41,513 nucleotides of DNA from Lineolata rhizophorae (taxonomy: Eukaryota; Ascomycota; Dothideomycetes; Lineolatales; Lineolataceae): the NCBI GenBank assembly GCA_010093515.1, contig MU001684.1, positions 672,212 to 713,724 on the forward strand, written 5' to 3'. Position numbers and translations under genes: made by a program. Numbering within the stretch: position 1 is the first letter of the stretch; every line of letters begins with the position of its first letter. This document shows, in pieces, positions 21,198 through 31,508 of the stretch. The notes beneath the pieces are model-generated. The model was given only the letters and a program-made list of their open reading frames with translations. It did not search any database and was not told the origin of the DNA.

Positions 21198-22493
21198 TTA
21201 CACTATGACTTCTCCCGGGTCAACATAATTTGGTATCCACTTCTTGTCTTTATCGGATCCTTCGACACTACTCGGCACCGTGACTTCCATAGGTGAGTAC
21301 AAATACCACCCCTTCAGCGCCGCAACAGCCGCCCGTGTCCTAGCTTCGTTCAAGCTCCCTCCAGCTCCCTCGCCCAGCTTATCTCGGCCCGAGTAGATGC
21401 CGACGACAAAGACGGGATGACGGCTGTGCCGCCCCGTCTCGGAAATGAGACGCGCGACGGGTGGATCAAAGTCCTCGCGATCGCACAGTCGCACCAGGTC
21501 GCGGCGAGGCGAGGTGAAGGAGAAGAGCGAGGAGAAGTCGAGAGCGCGAGAGAGAACGTGGTTGTAAATGAAACGGAGGGTGCTGATGCGGCCGCAGTGG
21601 AGGTACATGGCGCCGACCACGGCGCGGACGAAGGAGGTGCTGGCCTCTTCAACCGTGACAGGCGTTGGCTCTGAGACTGGCAGTGTGGACGCGCCGTCAC
21701 TACCGCCGGGAGGAGGGCTTTTGACAAGCGACGCCGCCCGCCCTTTCAAGTCGCCAAACTCGTCGTCATACACGATGCGGCTGGGCATGCCGCGCCGCCA
21801 GTTGTGCTTCTCCTCGTTGGGCCGACCCGTCCCCACGCGGCGGCTCAGATCCGTGCCTGGCTCGACCCGCAAGGCCACGAGCAGGCCCGGGTCGACCTCG
21901 CCGCCCGGCGCCGCCGCCAGCTCGACACCCCATTCCTGGCGCAGCTGGCTCAACACCGCGGGCCCCACGTAGGCGTACTGCGCCGCGAACAGCACCGCCA
22001 TAGGCAGCCGCGGGTAGCGGCAGAGGACGTGCTCGGCCACGTGGTAGGCCAGCAGGTCGCCGCCCAGGAGGGCCAGCGAGGCGTTGTTGAAGTCCGGGGA
22101 CGGGTCCGCAGACGCGTCGACGAGGCAGCGCTGCAGCGTCTCGACGGGGAAGCGCGTCGGGAGAGAGAGGCGGGCGTGGAGAGCGGCTAGTCGAGGGGAG
22201 TCACGCGCCACGTTGTACGGTGGTGAGGGCAGATGGGCGAAGTCGTCCGGCCTGTACATAGGCGAGACTGTGTGTTCATGCCGTATGCTTGAGGCCGCGG
22301 TCGACACGCGGCGGATACCACCGCATCGCGGTCTTGTCAGGGCGCTGCCATTGGGACTGCAGCCATTAGGAAGACGACCGCAGTAGCTGCTGGAGCGGGT
22401 CGAGGCGATGGAGGCGACGGCGGAGGCGGAGGAGTGTATGCGCGCGGAGGAGAGCAATTGGCCACTCCATCGCTCTACCAGTAAGCGCTTCAT
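21198..22493 (-). CDS. MRPL3: Mitochondrial large-subunit ribosomal protein mL44 (MRPL3, RNase III-like)
   Basis: A single exon of 431 aa from ATG 22493. The frame stays open for 98 codons further upstream, but that part runs through the shared promoter. Starting at MKRLLVERWSGQLLSS gives an Arg/Ser-rich mitochondrial targeting sequence. Residues about 110-340 resemble an RNase III domain (NNASLALLGGDLLAYHVAEH), but the catalytic signature ExLEFLGD is replaced by ASLALLGGD, as in the inactive ribosomal paralogues. A double-stranded-RNA-binding domain follows (about 345-410, with HPVFVVGIYSGRDKLGEGAG and EARTRAAVAALKGWYL). Yeast Mrpl3 and human MRPL44 share this fold and sit in the mitoribosome large subunit. 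The gene is divergent to a small complex I-like gene, with start codons 328 bp apart. Confidence 0.87.
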   Translation of the reverse strand: MKRLLVERWSGQLLSSARIHSSASAVASIASTRSSSYCGRLPNGCSPNGSALTRPRCGGIRRVSTAASSIRHEHTVSPMYRPDDFAHLPSPPYNVARDSPRLAALHARLSLPTRFPVETLQRCLVDASADPSPDFNNASLALLGGDLLAYHVAEHVLCRYPRLPMAVLFAAQYAYVGPAVLSQLRQEWGVELAAAPGGEVDPGLLVALRVEPGTDLSRRVGTGRPNEEKHNWRRGMPSRIVYDDEFGDLKGRAASLVKSPPPGGSDGASTLPVSEPTPVTVEEASTSFVRAVVGAMYLHCGRISTLRFIYNHVLSRALDFSSLFSFTSPRRDLVRLCDREDFDPPVARLISETGRHSRHPVFVVGIYSGRDKLGEGAGGSLNEARTRAAVAALKGWYLYSPMEVTVPSSVEGSDKDKKWIPNYVDPGEVIV

Positions 22494-22821
22494 CGATGAC
22501 CTGGCATGAAGGGAGGGACGAAGGAGAGGATGGAGGCGGGCGGCCAGAGGAGGAAGAGGGAGAGAAGCCGATGGGACGTTGGCTGGACTGCGGCTGGAGA
22601 GAGGATGGGGCGTGGAGCGTCCCCTGTGAGCTGTCGGCGACTCGCCAAAAATTTCGGGCCCAGAGTCGCGTGGTGCCCGTAATAAAAGTCCCCATTCGGG
22701 GAAAGTTGCCTCATTATGTAATCGCCCGGGTCCGCCCGCCGGCCTCACCACTCCCATAGTCTCCGTCTCGATCGATCCCAAAGGCACTCCCGCACCACCT
22801 ACGACTTCTCACTCGGCCATC
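22494..22821. promoter_or_regulatory. Bidirectional promoter of mL44 and the complex I-like gene
   Basis: Only 328 bp separate the two divergent start codons, and both products are predicted to be mitochondrial. No TATA box is evident. Shared control is an inference from spacing. Confidence 0.55.
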
Positions 22822-23290
22822 ATGGGGGGCGGCGGAAAGATCCCGTAAGTTTTGTTCGCCATCCTCGCAGCTTGACTGCCGGCCCCTTCGTCTCCAATTG
22901 CGATTGCCGCCCCGCTCGTGTTGCGAAGCTCCCGCGCTCACCCCTCGGCAGGTACCCCAAGCACGTCTGGTCGCCCACGGGTGGCTGGTACTCGCAGCCT
23001 GCCAATTGGAAAGCCAACACGGCCATCTTCACCAGTCTCATCGTCGCCGTCTCTGCTATTACGTGGTCCATCTCCGCCGAGCGAGAAACCCGGACAAGGA
23101 TGCCCGATCCGGGCAGATTCTACCCGAGTAGATAGTATGTCTGCCCCCGTCCTTTCCGGCCATGTGTACCCGCTTGTCTCTGGTATCAGACATGAGCGAA
23201 CCACTAGCGCTAATACCACTGGCTCGCCATAGCTGGAGTCGGGAAATAATCGACCACGAGCGGAAAATGAAGGAGCAGACTGAAGAATAG
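22822..23290 (+). CDS. Small single-pass mitochondrial inner-membrane protein, probable complex I accessory subunit (NDUFB2-like?)
   Basis: Three exons, 22822-22844, 22952-23134 and 23233-23290, give 87 aa. The N-terminus is MGGGGKIPYPKHVWSPTGGW. One hydrophobic segment (about 31-50: AIFTSLIVAVSAITWSIS) is followed by a charged tail. A naive reading stops at TAG 23133 after FYPSR. Splicing at GTATGT 23135 instead joins exon 3 and gives FYPSRYWSREIIDHERKMK, which matches the pattern I know from fungal homologues. The aromatic Gly-rich start plus one membrane span plus acidic-basic tail is typical of accessory subunits of NADH:ubiquinone oxidoreductase. NDUFB2-like is my best guess and is not certain. 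The gene is divergent to mL44. Confidence 0.7.
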
Positions 23291-23397
23291 ACGGCAAAGC
23301 TATAAAACGTTAGGAGATTTCCTCAAGCTGTGTATCATGGCATGAACGTTTCACTGTTTCAATATGTGCAATGGCAGCAATTGGCGCTCGCGCGCAT

Positions 23398-24769
23398 CTA
23401 CTGTACATATCCAAGGCCTGCCAACCCTTGTCGGTACTCCTTCACTCGTTCTTCCACTACGACCCCGTTCCATGTTTCTGTCCCGTCCTCGGCCTTACCT
23501 AGCGTCGGAGGGCCCACCTGTTCGATGGCAAAGCTGGCCGCCACATTGGCCAAAACGGAAGCATCATGGATGCTCAAGACGGGCCGCGCCTTGCCGCTCC
23601 CCTCCCCATACCGCACCAGCCCTACGCATAGCCCTCCTAAAAACGCATTGCCTCCACCTGTGGGATCCACCACCTTCTCGCTCCCATCCTTATGAAACGC
23701 CGGCAGCCAGTAGTTCTTCTCTCTCGTCGCCACGTAGCACCCTTCCTTCCCAGCCCTGATGACCACGGCGCCTTTCTTGTCGGCGCCGACGCCAGAACCC
23801 AGCAATACGCTGCAGCACCATTCTACTATCGGACGGTCGAGGCTTCCGTCCTCTTCGCGGATGGCCTTACGCCCAAAAAAAGCGCACAGCTCCTCGTGGT
23901 TGGCGCTCACGACGTCGACGTACCGTAGAGCGCGCAAGCAGTTGTCTAGCTCGTCGGCCTCGCACAGGTCGGGAACCGGCTCCCAGACGAACAGCGGCTG
24001 GTGCTCAACAGGTGCCGGCAGCTCATCCAGGCGGTTCCTGATGCCCGTGGACATGTCGATGCAGCGCTCGGGCGAGCAGATGATGTGGAAGGAGCGCGAG
24101 CGGAGTAAGGTGGGCGTGAGGGAGTTCTGATCGAGACGCAGCTTGGGCGTCGTGTACGTGAACGCTTTTTGAGGTACTGATATTACAATTTTGCACGTGA
24201 CACATGTCCAAGGGTGTATTCGACTTGCGACACCGGAGGCCAAACAATATCGAGCGATGGGACAAGGGAATTCAATGACGCACATCACACGGGGTGTAAA
24301 CAAACGGTCGGAAAATGCGCGTACCTCTGTGGTCATGATCGCTGTACCCGTTCCATCCACGCGTAGTGTATCGCTCGGGTGTTTCTCGCATCAAACAAGC
24401 GGTATCCCAGGACTGGATCAGCGAGCGCAGCGGGGCCGGGAAGTCGGAGCCGCAGTCCACGATCCAGCCTACCGTTCGCGACAGCGGCGGCGGCGAAAGC
24501 ACGCGGGCTCCGAGCGCGGCGTAAGTGCCAGCGCCACCGACGATGTCTCGCACCGGGGGACGGGGCGGCAGGAAATGGATTTCATCTGCAGGTCAGCCGT
24601 AAGTATGCATTTATACCCGAGCTCGACAGAGGTAAAAAACGGAAAAGTCCATGGACCGGCTCAGCCGAGCCCGGATCCAGCAACACGATCAGAACCTACC
24701 GATGATGAACATGCCCAGCGTAACGAAGTCGACTCGTACCGCCGGCGCATCTTCGTCGTTCGATGCCAT
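23398..24769 (-). CDS. MAK32: PfkB/ribokinase-fold protein, MAK32-like
   Basis: Three exons on the minus strand: 24769-24700, 24585-24325, and a third from 24176 (or 24164) to 23398, giving 369 or 365 aa. The acceptor of intron 2 is ambiguous: CAG at 24177 gives HRVPQKAFTYTTPK, AAG at 24165 gives HRAFTYTTPK, and the latter resembles the family pattern better. Family features are the N-terminal GMFIIDEIHFLPPRP, then VGGAGTYAALGARVL (PfkB-type glycine motif) and the C-terminal VVDPTGGGNAFLGGLCVGL. In true sugar kinases that last motif is DTxGAGD with a catalytic Asp; here the Asp position is Asn. Yeast MAK32 is needed for stability of the L-A virus toxin satellite, and its biochemical role is unknown. 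No substrate can be inferred. Confidence 0.85.
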
Positions 24770-25183
24770 TTTTGGAATTGCTCTAGACTCTCTGGGTTGC
24801 GGGAGCAGATCTGGTGAGTTCGCGCAAAGTTGTGCGGGGAGGGGGTTGCCGGCGGATTCTATCTTATCGGCCCTTCGGTCGCATCGACTTTGCCATCGGC
24901 TGTGTGCGCCAAATCGAGAGGCTGTGTTTGCCGTCCTTCTCTCAAAGCCTTTATATCTATCTCGTTCCCGCGGCTAGATGGCACGTGCCTAATCGGAATT
25001 TTGACATTTCTATCAAAGGAGCGTTGCTGCCGGAAAGCTACAGCGTAAACTAGTTGAGTTGACGAAGACCGAGCAGCACTCGGCCTACCACGTCGGTGTG
25101 CACTCCGTACCACATGGGGTACTCTAGCTAACATTCGTTTTTAAGACCAACCCTTACTGGGTAAGGTTTACACCGCTCTAAAC
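24770..25183. other. Promoter interval of the MAK32-like gene
   Basis: This 414-bp gap separates two genes transcribed in the same (minus) direction. It holds the promoter of the MAK32-like gene and the 3' end of the reductase. No specific sites are recognised. Confidence 0.4.
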
Positions 25184-26263
25184 CTAGACGCCCGGAGAAC
25201 CGAAGGGCCTCACTTGCATTCCTTCACCGGCCTTTATGGTATCCAAGACCGACTGCTCCAATGACGTCCACGAAACGCCGAACACGTCCTTAAGGGCTTG
25301 CGTGGCGCGCTCTCTTGGCGGCGTCTGCTTGTCTTCCCCGTGGTTCATGTCCTCCCACTGACGGTCTGGATACGCTTTTCTGAAGATGGCAATAACGTCA
25401 TCCCAGTTGAAGCGGCCAGCATATGCAAACAGCCTTCTTCCTTCGATGCTCGGGTCCACAGCGGCCGCCAGATGCACTAGCGCCGCGTCCCGCACGTCGA
25501 CGAACCACTGCGGGTCGAGCGAGAGGACAATGCCCTTGGACTCCTTTTGATTGTCGAAGAGCATCTTGACGAAGGCGGACGTGCTCGCAACACCCAAGCG
25601 TTCGGGGCAGACGGCTGGGCCGAAGTTCGAGTCCGGGTTCACCGTGTTGAAGACGAAGTGGGGCTTTTTGGCTCGCACGAAGTCCCAGCAGGCCTTCTCG
25701 CCAACCGCTTTACACGCAGGATACACGAGCATGAAATTGTCCCAGGTACTGGGGTCCGCGACGCGCTCGATTGCCTCCTCGTTAAAGGTCCATTCCCCAA
25801 AGGAGAATTCGACGCCCGGCCGCGGCGATGCCGCCGCCCATGCCGACGACGTGAGCACGAAGCGCTTGACCGTAATCTCGCGTGACGCCGCCTCGAGGCC
25901 GCTCAGCATGCTTCTCGTGTACGCGGCCATTGTCTTCTTGATGTCGGTGCTTGTGGTCTCAATAACTCCCGTAGTGTGTACAACGATATCCATGCCCTTG
26001 ACAGCGTCGGCGAAATCCTCAGGGCTGTCGAAGCTAGGCACCTGGACCAAGGTGAAGTTGCCTTTCCCGTAGCGGTTGTCAAAGAATTCCTGTAGCCACT
26101 TGCTCCTGTCGGCGTCGCGCACGCTGCCGCGTACCTTGTAGCCGTACTTAAGAAAGCAATCCACGATCTCACTGCCAATGTATCCATTCGCTCCCGTGAC
26201 TAACACGCGGGATCCGGGTGGGATTGCAGGGGTAATATTCATGGTCGCTTGTGCGGAAGACAT
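25184..26263 (-). CDS. NAD(P)-dependent epimerase/ketoreductase (extended SDR, Gre2/DFR-like)
   Basis: A single exon of 359 aa. The frame extends 42 codons further upstream, but ATG 26263 (MSSAQATMNITPAIPPGSR) places the nucleotide-binding motif at the usual distance. VLVTGANGYIGSEIV is the TGxxGxxG Rossmann motif of extended short-chain dehydrogenases. VVHTTGVIETTSTD follows strand 4, LTSSAWAA carries the catalytic Ser, and YPACK is the YxxxK active-site motif. NPDSNFGP resembles the post-catalytic loop. Relatives such as yeast Gre2 and plant dihydroflavonol reductase reduce ketones or aldehydes with NADPH. No biosynthetic genes surround it, so the substrate stays open. The promoter interval toward the divergent CAP gene is 1.07 kb. 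Confidence 0.9.
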   Translation of the reverse strand: MSSAQATMNITPAIPPGSRVLVTGANGYIGSEIVDCFLKYGYKVRGSVRDADRSKWLQEFFDNRYGKGNFTLVQVPSFDSPEDFADAVKGMDIVVHTTGVIETTSTDIKKTMAAYTRSMLSGLEAASREITVKRFVLTSSAWAAASPRPGVEFSFGEWTFNEEAIERVADPSTWDNFMLVYPACKAVGEKACWDFVRAKKPHFVFNTVNPDSNFGPAVCPERLGVASTSAFVKMLFDNQKESKGIVLSLDPQWFVDVRDAALVHLAAAVDPSIEGRRLFAYAGRFNWDDVIAIFRKAYPDRQWEDMNHGEDKQTPPRERATQALKDVFGVSWTSLEQSVLDTIKAGEGMQVRPFGSPGV

Positions 26264-27338
26264 TCTGAACTGTTCTGGACGAGAAGGGGGGTAGTGGATC
26301 TCGAAGTGATCGAGCTGCGGAGCTTGGAAACTTGGAGGAGAGCTACGGACCTCAAAGCGGGGCGGGTTAGCCGAATTTATACACAGCATGGCTGCACGGC
26401 TGACAGTCGGCGCGACTTGATCCTCCGATTGCAGACTGACCTTTCAGTTTCAGACAGGAGTCTATTAGGCAGCAGAACTGTCCCAACCCCAATGTGGAGA
26501 ATAAGGTAAGGTTAAGGCCACGGCTAGCAATGTAAGCCATATTCCGTAGACGCCCTCCACACATTCCAAATACTCGTAAGCACTTCGTTTCTAATCTCCG
26601 GGCCATGGTTTACGCACTCCAGCGATACGATTTGGGGGCCGGAATAGCTGGGAAATCTCGATGTGGGAGCATTGGAAATGCTCTGGTCTCCAGGCTCTTC
26701 AACTACACCTTAGCAGGGAGAGTGTAAACCTTAGACGGATGAGTTTAGAAGGCAAGACGCACATGCCAGCCCGAGCTTCTTAGAATCAGAGCCGCTAAAT
26801 TAGGGCCGTAGGCATGAAACTTCAATGACGAAGTTCCCTAGAAGACGACTTGGGAGCTGGAAAGGTCCGCGTTGCTACCCGCCTAGTCTCGTGCTTAGTC
26901 AAGAGCTCAGCACGCAGTTACACAACCGCTGTTACTCTCACCGCGTACGTACATAGCGTCCAGACACTAGTGCCTACTACAGACGTGCCGGTAGAGAAGT
27001 CTCGCCCCAATGCTGGGGATGCCGTTTCGCCGATTGCGCAGTGGGCATACGCTCGACGCCGGCGGAGCTGTTTAGCCGGCAGCCGAGAGCTTGAGCTCCT
27101 GCGCCTCGTCTCAGACGCTTCTGCTCCCCCCGGCGTCAGCCGCCAAACGCAGAATTCGTTGTGCGTGCGCTGTCGCAGACGCCGCGTCGTCCACCTCGGA
27201 TTCTCCTTTTCGTTTCCCCTATCCGGCCCTTGCATTTGCCATCCTGCAGGCTGCACCGCCATTCTTAACACAACCCCAGATTTCCCTCACGTTCATTCCT
27301 GCTGCCAAGGGGGTCAGATCTCTCCTTCGACTCCGGCT
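26264..27338. other. Divergent promoter interval (reductase / CAP)
   Basis: No supported gene. The 200 bp before the CAP start codon are CT-rich like a fungal leader. No TATA box is convincing on either side. Confidence 0.45.
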
Positions 27339-29223
27339 ATGGCGACCAACAACATGAACAATTTGACAACGCTAATCAAGCGGTATGCTTCTTTCGGCAA
27401 ATCCCGCCTATGAAGCCGCCGGCCTGTGCAGCTAGCCGCTGCGAGCCGTGGTGCCCCATTTCCTTGACGCTTATCCACCAACGCTCTAGGCTCGAAGCCG
27501 CAACATCTCGCCTGGAAGACATTGCTTCATCCTCTACGAACGGTTTCGATCAGCAACCTGGTACCGCTGGTAGCACATCCCAGCCGTCAGGATCCGCCGC
27601 TGCCCCGCAAGCAAAACCTGCGCCTCAAGAGCTGCCTCCCAGCATAGCGGCATTCGATGCGCTCGTCAATGGCGACCTCAAGACTTTCATTGACAAGAGC
27701 GACAAAGTCGGGGATGTGGTCAAGGAAACGGTACGGAAGCCATTGGAGTTCGGGGACTCTCTTTGAATGCTCGCCTTCGCACCCATGAACATCGACTAAT
27801 GCATCTAACCGGAGCTGCCTAGGCCGGCCCCGTCTCCCGCGCTTTCGATTCCCAGCGCTTCGTCCTCCTCATCAGTACCAAGGCAAAGAAACCTGAGATG
27901 GGCGCATTTGTGGAACTTCTCAAAGACTTGCAGACAGAGATGGGTGCGCTCGACAATTTACGCGAGTCCAATCGTTCGTCCCCTTACAGGGACCATCTTG
28001 CAATGGTCGCGGACGGCATCGCGGCCCTAGGCTGGATCACTCTAGACCCGAAAGGCTCGGGAGGGCCCAAACCCGCAGACTATGTCGGCGAGCTTTTCGG
28101 TGGCGCTCAGATGTACGGAAACAAAGTCCTCAAGGCCAACAAGGATGAGGAGGAAGGCAAGCCGCAAGTCGAGTGGGTCCAGAGCTTTTACGGCTTGTTT
28201 AAGAGCCTCCAGTCATACGTTAAGCAGCAATACCCGACGGGCGTGACCTGGAATCCATCAGGCGAGGATGCGATGGCCATTGTCAGGGAAGTCCGAAGCG
28301 GTTCATCTTCCGCTCCTGCTCCGCCCGTTCCTCCTGCTCCCTCTGCTGGTGGTCCCCCGCCTCCTCCACCACCGCCGCCACTCCCGAACTTTGATAACGC
28401 TCCTCCTGCGCCTCCTCCGCCCCCGGGAGGGGCTCGCAGCTCCAATTCAACAGCTGACATGGGGGCTGTGTTTGAACAACTAAATCGTGGTGAAGCCGTC
28501 ACAGCGGGTCTGCGTAAAGTGGACGCTAGTGAGATGACACACAAAAACCCCTCGTTACGGGCAAGCTCCCAGGTTCTAGAGCGTAAGGGAAGTAGTGGCA
28601 GCGTGAGTTCCAGAGGCAAGAGCCCCGCACCGCCCGGTAAGAAACCGAAACCGGAGAGCATGCGTACCAAGAAGCCGCCGCGGAAAGAATTGGACGGTAA
28701 TAAATGGACGGTGGTATGTACTACACTAAGCCCGCCTTGAATGCGTAAACGGCATATTAACGGGGCTATCTCTTAGGAAAATTTCGAGTCTCCTGATCGG
28801 CCCATCGAAATCCAAGCCTCCCTAACGCATTCGATCCTCATCTCAAAATGCAAGGCGACCACCATTCGCGTCATTGGAAAGGCCAACGCGATCTCGCTCG
28901 ACAACTGTTCCAAGACGTCGCTTATTCTTGACTCACTCGTCTCGGCTGTCGACGTCATCAAATGCCCCAACTTTGCCCTACAAATTCTCGGCGCAGTGCC
29001 TACCATCATGCTCGATCAAGTCGATAGTGCCACGATTTATTTGAGCAGAGAGAGCCTTGGAACCGAGCTTTTCACATCAAAGACTACCAGCATCAATGTT
29101 AATTTACCCCCACCGGAAGATGATGAGGACGGCGATTACCGCGAGACGCCTCTCCCGGAGCAGATTCGGTCTTACGTGCGCGATGGACAGATGGTCAGCG
29201 AAATCGTGGAGCATGCTGGTTGA
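27339..29223 (+). CDS. SRV2: Adenylyl cyclase-associated protein (CAP/Srv2)
   Basis: Four exons, 27339-27382, 27490-27730, 27823-28713 and 28777-29223, give 540 aa, the normal length. The N-terminal amphipathic helix (LTTLIKRLEAATSRLEDIA, about 9-27) is the coiled coil that binds adenylyl cyclase and oligomerises CAP. Residues about 60-255 form the helical folded domain (LPPSIAAFDALV ... VEWVQSFYGLFKSLQSYV). A proline-rich segment spans about 259-299 with runs of seven or more prolines, a profilin- and SH3-binding site. Basic residues about 345-380 form the WH2-like region. Residues about 393-540 form the beta-helical CARP domain that binds ADP-actin (FESPDRPIEIQAS, IRVIGKANAISLDNCSKTS, PEQIRSYV). 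The protein recycles cofilin-bound actin and links Ras/cAMP signalling to the cytoskeleton. The first intron interrupts the N-terminal helix. Confidence 0.96.
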
Positions 29224-29779
29224 ATGGCGAGAAAGACGGTGGTGTAGACTACATTATTCTGGGTTACGAAGCGTGCTGATTTTCCATAGCGGAGTGGAAG
29301 AGAGCGGTACCTCGTGTTGTTGGAAATACCAGAGCGGTTATTTTCTTGTACACTAGCGGGTGTTGCCCCTTGTTGATCTACGTAGACCGTCGTACGCTTT
29401 GTATGTAAGCATAGGCTTGTGTAAGTAAGGTGGGTAGAGGGCACGACTACCAATTTGATTCGAGACTTTAAAGCTGACAGCTTGTTAATCCTTATTGACC
29501 GACTGCAATTATCAAGTCAGTCTTGGTCAATGTTTGCAAGAAGCATAAAAGGCATCTCATTACCAACGCTGTAGGTCTGTAATTCGATGCAGTCGTGAGG
29601 TTCTTTATAGTGGGGTGGGGTATCTGTGTAAGGGCCCAGTGACAAGGCGGGGATCGGTTGGATGACAGGTTAACTCTAGCAAGAGTGGATACATACCATG
29701 AGCACTTGATTAGAGCCATGCAGATAACGCATGCTTAAATTTTGCATTCGGCTAGACAATTGACAACTTTTCTATAACG
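29224..29779. other. Intergenic, no supported gene
   Basis: A 556-bp gap between two genes transcribed the same way. It holds the CAP 3' end and the aminotransferase promoter. No sites are recognised. Confidence 0.4.
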
Positions 29780-31508
29780 ATGACAACAATGGCATCAACA
29801 TTCAACATCGCAGGTGCGCGGTCCAACTTCCCCGCGCTAGGGAAGAAACAGGTCTACTTTGATAACGCCGGCGGCAGTCAGGTGCTTGGGCCTGTGATTC
29901 AATCGTAAGACATTTGATGAACGAATGCGGACCGCAATTGCATTGAATGCTGGATGATTCACGCTCACTTAACTACTGAACCTAGAATCTCAGACTACCT
30001 TTCCAACAACAATGTTCAAATGGGCGCGACGTACGCCGTCGGCTGCCAGTCCAGCGACCGGTATAAGCTAGGCTATCTATCCGGGGCTGCATATATCAAC
30101 GCAGAACCAGACGAAGTTGGTATGGAGCTCCTAGCCCAAGTTTCTGTTTCGTTATTGTTTTCCTAGTGTCCACCTTTCGTTTGAGTGGAGTCCAATACCA
30201 ACCCATATTCTCGCTTGTAGTCATTGGTCCTTCCACCACGCAACTGTTCCGCAATCTCTCCTCAGCAATAACTTTCTCGCCCGGCGACGAGCTCGTTCTA
30301 TCCAAGTTCGAGCACGAAGCCAACATCGCCTCGTGGGTCGACACTGCCGCGCAACTCGGCCTGACGGTCAAGTGGTGGACCGCGCCGCAGTCGACGAACC
30401 CTCAGCTTGACCCCGCCGAGTTGAAGAAGCTGCTCTCGCCCAAGACCAAGCTCGTCGCTTGCACGCACGTGTCGAACATTCTTGGGACTTTGAACGACAT
30501 CAAGACAATTGCAGCCATGGTGCACGAAGTGCCTGGGGCGCTACTCTGCGTGGACGGGGTGTCGTATGCACCTCATCGGCGGGTGGATGTGAAGGATTTG
30601 GGCGTCGACTTCTATTGCCTATCGTGGTACAAGGTGAGTGAACTTCTTAGTTATACTCCCATCTCTACTGGAATTATAGTGCAAGACTTGTTCCTCCGCT
30701 CTTCTAGTACTGCCACAAACTCGGGTAATTTGGGAAAATGTTGGAAATACTTGCGATCATACATTATTCGAGATTTCCTCTACACGTTCCGTAGTAGCCG
30801 ATTCAGAATTAGACCCTTCAACCACGGTACCAGCTTAAAACAGAGGACTAGGTTACGAAAAGCCTTGCATATTCCAGGCTAACCCTTGACTTTCCTTCCA
30901 CAGGTATACGGGCCCCACATGGCCATGCTCTACGCCAGTCGCACAGCCCAGGAGTCACTCCGCTCCCTCGGTCACTTCTTCAACCCGACAGCTACTCTCG
31001 AGAACAAGCTCGGCCTCGCAGCTTCCAATTACGAGCTGACCCAAACCATCCCCATCATCCGGGACTACTTGGGCGGATCGGATCCCGACCCCGTCTTCGC
31101 CGCGATTGCGGCCCACGAGGCGAAGCTGCAAACCATCCTCCTCGAGTACCTCAACTCGCGGCGGGACATCACCGTCTTTGGGGAGACGGACCCGGACCCG
31201 GCCATCAGGGTGCCGACCATCAGCTTCGTGGTGAAAGAAAAGAGCTCGAGGGGTATCGTGGAGTCGATTGACAATTGCTCGGACTACGGGTTGCGGTGGG
31301 GCCACTTTTACTCCAAGAGGCTCTGCGATGAGATTTTGGGGCTGGGAGAAGAGGGCGTGGTAAGAGTGAGCATGGTTCACTACAATACAGGTAAGGGTGT
31401 CCCTTAGAAATATGTATGTGGGGGCTACACTAACAACGGGTACATAAAAATCCAGAAGAGGAAATCAATGGACTGATCAAAGTCTTGGACCGAGTTATAT
31501 CCGCATAA
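29780..31508 (+). CDS. Class V aminotransferase (cysteine desulfurase/isopenicillin N epimerase-like fold)
   Basis: Five exons, 29780-29904, 29986-30119, 30221-30633, 30904-31390 and 31456-31508, give 403 aa. It is a PLP enzyme of fold type I. VYFDNAGGSQVLGPV is the class V N-terminal block, FSPGDELVLSKFEHEANIASW contains the E/HEAN-type block, and LVACTHVSNILGTLNDI contains the THVSNxLG motif that cysteine desulfurases also show. The Schiff-base lysine is K224 in LSWYKVYGPHMAMLY. It is the last codon of exon 3, and the next intron is the longest in the gene (270 nt). There is no mobile cysteine loop like that of NifS/Nfs1, so an Fe-S role is not supported. Members of this subgroup in fungi are often annotated only as class V aminotransferases, and the substrate is unknown. 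Confidence 0.9.

Noticed and set aside
22494-22787. 98-codon N-terminal extension of mL44
   Set aside because: It runs through the short bidirectional promoter and would displace the mitochondrial targeting sequence that begins at MKRLLVERW.
26264-26389. 42-codon N-terminal extension of the reductase
   Set aside because: The internal ATG at 26263 puts the Rossmann motif at the normal distance, and the extension is low in conservation signals.
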